A stretch of DNA of 64,000 nucleotides from Strobilurus pachycystidiatus (lineage: Eukaryota > Basidiomycota > Agaricomycetes > Agaricales > Physalacriaceae): contig JAHLMK010000002.1 of assembly GCA_019915135.1 (NCBI GenBank), forward strand, positions 2,170,001 to 2,234,000, written 5' to 3'. Made by a program: the position numbers and the translations under genes. The notes beneath the pieces were generated by a model. The model saw nothing but the letters and a program-made list of their open reading frames with translations, had not been told where the DNA came from and searched no databases. Below, one piece after another: positions 59,486-64,000 of this stretch; position 1 is the first letter of the stretch; the number at the start of each line of letters is the position of its first letter.

Positions 59486-60502
59486 GGTGGATGTAGTGGA
59501 TCAAGATGAATAATCGATGACGCATCGTGGAAGTTCGCTTCGTAATCGCACTCTTACTCACCAATTTTCAAATTGCTCTGCGGTGGGTAACAACTGGATC
59601 TCAAAACAGGACAAAAAGAACATTCAGGAAACTCAGCAATCCATCAATGAGCGTAGCCGCCGCCTGTCTATTACACTGCTTCCACGCTTAACGGATTCAT
59701 ACAGTTTCACAGATTTGACCCCGAGTGCATGCGCAGTAGCAGTCAGAAGCAGTCTAACCAGGATAGCCAGGGATAGTCTTGGTAAGAAGAAAGTGGGGTT
59801 CAATCAAACGCCACTCCGTATTTATGTATATGCAAAGAAAAGATTCAAAGTGCCTCGGAGCAAAGTGGGTCGAGCCTCAAGGTCTGATATGGAAAACTCC
59901 CAGGCATGATAAGCAGACAGCACAAGGCTTACTCTCAAATTGAACAGCTTAGAGAGAGGCTGTTGAACATGCGTAGTAACTGCCAAATGGTGCGAGAGTT
60001 GTTACACAGCAGGTAGTACTCGGATGACGGTGTTGTCAAAGTTTTGATCCCCAGAAATCCACGATAGTCCGTTGATGGAACATATAGCGCATATGTTAAC
60101 ATCGCTGCATTCGGATATTATTAACATATCGTCGCAGAGGCGATCCTGCCTGCGCAGGGTCGACTGTCCGTGCCGTGTACTTATTGATATGTAATACACC
60201 AGGGATGCTGATCGACCATCACACACTTTAACAATGGCATCCTCGGCCTTGCCTCGGCCCAGTGGCCCAAGTGGGCAGCAAGAAGGAAACGAGCTACTTC
60301 GAGAGCGTGCAGAGGTTTACAGTCGCCGATTTGCCCGACGGCAGCGCCCTGAGCGAGACCATTCTCATGCCGGCAAAGATCTCAGGAATCAGGTATATAA
60401 TGCATGCGGAGGTCATCCGAGGTGGCTGACCACGTCCTGTCTGTACCGAACATCACATTCCACCGTCGTCATACGGCCCTGATTCGATTGGCTGGGACGA
60501 CC
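59486..60502. other. Intergenic, divergent promoters of GLO1 and regulator C
   Basis: About 1 kb. The part nearest regulator C matches the region upstream of regulator B. A 130-codon frame on the plus strand (59517-59909) has no recognisable domain. Confidence 0.5.
60394..60400 (+). promoter_or_regulatory. TATA box of Zn2Cys6 regulator C
   Basis: TATATAA followed by TGCATGC, 103 bp before the ATG at 60503. At the matching place upstream of regulator B the TATA motif is broken up (ATACAGTATGTAATGCATGC). Confidence 0.5.
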
Positions 60503-63408
60503 ATGTCGACTTCAGGTTCATCCCGAGAGAAAAACAAACGAACGCGCCGATCTTGTGATCTTTGCAAGACGAAGAAAATTCGATGTAATTTCATGTCAAG
60601 TGGCCCACCTGAAAGATATCTCATTGAGCTTCAGGCGATAGCAATGACATGCCCGGAAACGTATGCACCAACTGCGTTAATGCCAGAACGCAGTGTACCC
60701 ACGTTGAAGCAACCAAGGTGAGTTGCCTAGAGTATCTGACCTTTCCGACAGTATGGCTGATTGATTTAGTCTCTCGGCTCCTCGAAGGGGTGCGTTTCTT
60801 CATATCCGCTTGCTTGGGCAGCGTCCTCAGACCGCATATCTGCAGGTACGTTGAGAGCTTGGAAAGACGTTTGGGTAAGCTAGAAGAGGTATTCAAACGG
60901 GCGAGTTCTTGTCTCTTACAGTTGCCTTTCACTAAGTCCTTGTTCTAGCTACTTCCGGACGTGGACCTGACCGAAATACTGAGCGAAGAAGGGAGTGGAC
61001 ATGCAGGTTCATCATCGCGAAGACCCGAAAATCTGCCACTGCTCAAAGCGACAAGGAATGACGCTGACGCCGTGTCGGAGCTGAGCCGCGACATAAATCG
61101 GCTCCTGTTGACCAACACGAAGTATCCAACTATCAACCGCTTCTTTGGCAGGTCTTGGTACGTCCGTGTAACATGGCTCGTACAGGCTCTCTTGACCATG
61201 ACGCAGCAGTCTATATCTTGTCCGAGCTGTACTCGCCCAGAGAAGTCTCACAAACTCTATTCCTCCACTTGGACCGCATGAACCTCCGTTTCCCAATAAA
61301 CGCTCCGAGTTCTGGACGGAAGCGCCGGCACGTCGTGAGATTTTGATTCCCCGCACAACGGAACTCATGCCCTCCTCCAGTTTCCTCCAGTTGTACCTCC
61401 ATATTACTTTTACCCTGCGGAAGATACTCTGGCATCTTTGGTTGATCTTTACTTTACTCATCACAATCAGTTTTTGCCGTTGTTGCATCGCTCAACCTTC
61501 CAACAAGGGATAGATAGTGGTCGTCATCACGAAGATCACGCATTTGGCGCAACTGTGCTCCTTGTGTGTGCACTGGGAGCGCGAATGTCGAATAATTATC
61601 CCGGTGCTTCTTCAGAGGCTGCCTACAATGGATGGACGTGGTTCTCCCAGGTCGATGTCATGCAGACCGCGATGGATTGCGAATTATCACTTCATGAAAT
61701 TCAGAAGTACATCGTGAGTGGCGCATCTTGATGTCTCGTCAATCACTCGAAATTCGGTCCCTTAGCTTGCCATCCTATACGTTCAAACGATTGGATTCGG
61801 TTGGACTTCTTGGACACGGATCGGCTTCGCCATGCGGCGTCTCTTGGATTATGGTGTTCTTCTACGGTACAATGCAGCTCCTTGTGCGATGCATGAGCTC
61901 TGGAAGCGTGCTTTTTGGTCCGCGACTCGATAATAACGTGGTTTCCCGACTGATCCGCGTCAGACAGGGTGCTCTACTATCTCGATATTTCTTTGGGAAC
62001 GCTATCCGGACGGCCATTCATCATGCGATACGAAGAGTAAGCCTTTCCATCTCCGCTTCGTCCGCATCTCATAATGAGAACAGTTTTGATGTCGAGTATC
62101 CGATTGAGTGCGACGACGAGTACTGGGACTGCTCTACCGATCCGTCCATCAATTTCAAGCAGCCCGCCGGTAAACCATCTCGAATAAGCCAGTTTGTGGA
62201 GCTTGTACGGTTGATGAACATATTGATCTACGTGAGAAACACCATTGTAAGTGTACTTCCAATGCCACGGTAGCACCTCTGATTCTGCTAGTATTCCATG
62301 CGAGGCCCGCTTCATCTGTGCGAGGGCCAGAGGGAACCTGCCGAAGAACAGGTCTTAGTTTCGTTTGATTCCGTCATGAACAAGTGGCTTGAGTCCGTAC
62401 CTATCCACTGTCCGTCCGCCTTCTCTTCAGTATCCACCGAGCTCACGCTGATGTGAAACTATCAGTGAGGTGGGACGTCGACAAGCTCGATCGGAGCGGT
62501 TTCTTCCACCAATCCGCCTTCCTCCACATCACATATCACTATTTTCGCGTAATGGTCCATCGGCCATTCATACCGACGCCATCCTCAAGACATGTTATGA
62601 GCGTTCCATCTGTCGCTGTTTGCATGACCGCTGCAAGATCGGGTCTCGCTGTTGTCCAGGCCATGAATACGCGTGGCTACATATACAACTTACAAATTCT
62701 GGTGTGTGTCGATAGTTCTTTTGAAGTCTTGTCAAATGACCGATGACTGAAAAAAGGGAATGATCGAGACATGTTCATTGGTATTGCTATTGGAAGCATG
62801 GAGTCATATCGACTGTAAACAGACCGCCGCACAGTCGAAAACCTTGCGGCAAACACACTCTGTCCTCACCATGCTCAATGCAATGGAAGACAAGTGAGTA
62901 AGATCCGTCGTCCCTCAGGGATGTCGTCTCTAACAATCCTTTAGAATGGACGCAGCTGGTGGCATGTGGTAAAGCCCTTTCGTTATGTCTGTCAATGGAC
63001 TCTCAGACTACGATTAGGGATACATTGACCGAGTTGACCAGAGTTCCGCAATCATTGCCAGAGCACCCGCCCTTCAACAAGAAGCGAGCGCGCTCTCGTT
63101 CAACTTCCGGAAGTCGACCATCGACAGCAAGTACATCCAGTTTCTTCACGCAATCGCCATCGCTTTCCTTGGACGCATCAGCGGACATGGACGTTCAGTC
63201 AATGCTCACGATGACTCCGATTACGACCACACCTCAGCCGCAATATGCCCAGCCACAGGACTTCGGGTATCTTGACTCGAACCAGTGGATACCGAGTGCA
63301 GCGCCATCGAGCCAGAGTATCCCTCACTTCGAAGCCGCTCAGAGGGCTTGGGATTCATGGGCGAGAGACAAGTTTGTGGACCACGATTCGACGATCTTTT
63401 CATTCTGA
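60503..63408 (+). CDS. Zn2Cys6 transcription factor C, close paralogue of B
   Basis: About 730 residues over 15 exons placed at the same positions as in regulator B. The Zn2Cys6 cluster is complete (RRSCDLCKTKKIRC, then VCTNCVNARTQCTHV), with the linker SLGSSKGYVESLERRLGKLE. The middle homology region includes FLPLLHRSTFQQG, LLVCALGARMSNN, PIECDDEYWDCSTDP and SAFLHITYHYFRVMVHRPFI. The C-terminus is Ser/Pro/Gln-rich and ends KFVDHDSTIFSF. A first reading suggests a 2-base frameshift near 61370, but an intron (GTGAGA... to TTTCCTCCAG, before VPPYYFYPAEDTL) removes it. The intron at 60901-60948 starts with GC. The copy therefore looks functional. It lies directly next to GLO1 in divergent orientation. 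Confidence 0.83.
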
Positions 63409-63879
63409 CACTGCCCCAGTATACCAGATATCAATGCGTTTCTGTCACAATAAGTGCCAATGTAGGGCACGCCACAGGAGACATTACCTATACCATACAC
63501 GGACTACTTATCAACTGACGACAACCTCAAATGTATTACGAATACTCCTTGAAAACACAGCAGGGCCAAGCGCTTACGCCTTCCATGGATTGTATCAGTA
63601 TTTATCTGCACCACATATTATCACTTGAGCTCACGGTACGAGGCATGGTGGTGAAGATAGCGCATCAAGGTGGATGAACGTACTCCTACTCACAAAGTCT
63701 ACCTCCAAATTCACGAACCTGATCTATGTACTACAATGGGGCTACGTTCACCCCCATACATACAACAACCCACACTCCCGAGCAATATAGATATAGACAG
63801 GCATCGGGAAACGAAAAGAATAAATGATACGAAAAAGGTCCCAAGAGGATTGCACTAAACTACAAAACAAAGATGTCCA
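63409..63879. other. Intergenic with a glyoxalase remnant
   Basis: Sequence between regulator C and the partial gene at the window edge. It contains the short GLO1-like start described separately; otherwise nothing is supported. Confidence 0.5.
63620..63665 (-). pseudogene. Remnant of a second glyoxalase I start
   Basis: The 16 bases GTACGAGGCATGGTGG at 63636-63651 are identical to 59475-59490, which span the GLO1 start codon. On the minus strand they read MPRTVSS, against MPRTAETSS in GLO1, and then the similarity is lost. This suggests the GLO1-regulator C block was once part of a tandem duplication. Confidence 0.45.
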
Positions 63880-64000
63880 CTAAAACCGTTCGCTCTGCCC
63901 TGGTTGTACAAGTCTTATTCCGCCTCGTAAAGTCGTGGGTGATTCGTCGCTGTCGTCATCGGATTTCGAATTCCGGTTTACAAGGCTCCTGCTCTCCTCC
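63880..64000 (-). CDS. 3' end of an unidentified gene (continues beyond window)
   Basis: An open minus-strand frame enters from the window edge and ends at a stop at 63880. It encodes a Ser/Asp-rich tail (SDDDSDESPTTLRGGIRLVQ) that ends PGQSERF. Composition looks like a disordered C-terminus. No family can be named. Confidence 0.4.
   Translation of the reverse strand, partial: EESRSLVNRNSKSDDDSDESPTTLRGGIRLVQPGQSERF

Noticed and set aside
61340..61440. Apparent 2-base frameshift in regulator C relative to B
   Set aside because: Both copies have an intron here (GTGAGA or GTGATA donor, CTCCAG acceptor), and the length difference falls inside it.

Overview
The window looks like nuclear DNA of a basidiomycete, most likely a lignin-degrading agaricomycete. 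Genes are dense and broken by many 45-60 nt GT-AG introns. They include a class II (short manganese-type) fungal peroxidase with 16 exons, several F-box genes, large fungal-type Zn2Cys6 regulators and a WOPR (Gti1/Pac2) regulator. No tRNA, rRNA, CRISPR array or bacterial operon was seen. All gene models were spliced by hand from the sequence. Where an exon sum is given, it is a multiple of three and the reading phase is kept across every junction.

Layout. 0-2.6 kb: 3' part of a fungal Zn2Cys6-type regulator. 3.6-7.7 kb: AFG1-type mitochondrial ATPase, divergent from an F-box gene. 8.3-12.4 kb: ER FKBP2 immunophilin, a Mei4-like meiotic protein and a probably GPI-anchored GH18 chitinase. 13.4-17.1 kb: a small HMG-like reading frame, a C2H2 zinc-finger factor and a YMC1-type mitochondrial carrier. 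17.2-20.4 kb: Zn2Cys6 regulator A. 22.5-24.8 kb: FHA-kinase of the Chk2/Rad53/Cds1 class. 26-28 kb: manganese peroxidase. 28-30.6 kb: short-chain dehydrogenase and mevalonate diphosphate decarboxylase. 31.4-36.7 kb: F-box gene, cation-diffusion-like membrane protein and a membrane glutaredoxin-like protein whose active-site cysteines are replaced. 36.7-40.2 kb: the longest gene-free stretch, ending at a WOPR regulator. 41.7-44.4 kb: Vps3844-type protein divergent from an F-box gene. 45.6-64 kb: a rearranged accessory region. It holds Zn2Cys6 regulators B and C (close duplicates of each other), an F-box gene, a METTL24-like protein with a histidine-rich stem, a 1437-residue transposase-like gene with an inverted fragment of its own 5' end (itself split by a TA-flanked MITE), glyoxalase I and a remnant of a second glyoxalase start.

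How it fits together. Most genes are independent housekeeping genes (sterol pathway, checkpoint, mitochondria, ER folding, methylglyoxal removal). The unusual content is in three places: the regulator family A/B/C with a shared GC-AG intron, the transposon complex at 52.6-58 kb, and several proteins with altered active sites or stems. I found no multi-gene system that I could call undescribed with confidence. The best leads are the transposon complex, the SPVS glutaredoxin-like protein, the His-rich METTL24-like protein and the hidden Mei4 candidate.
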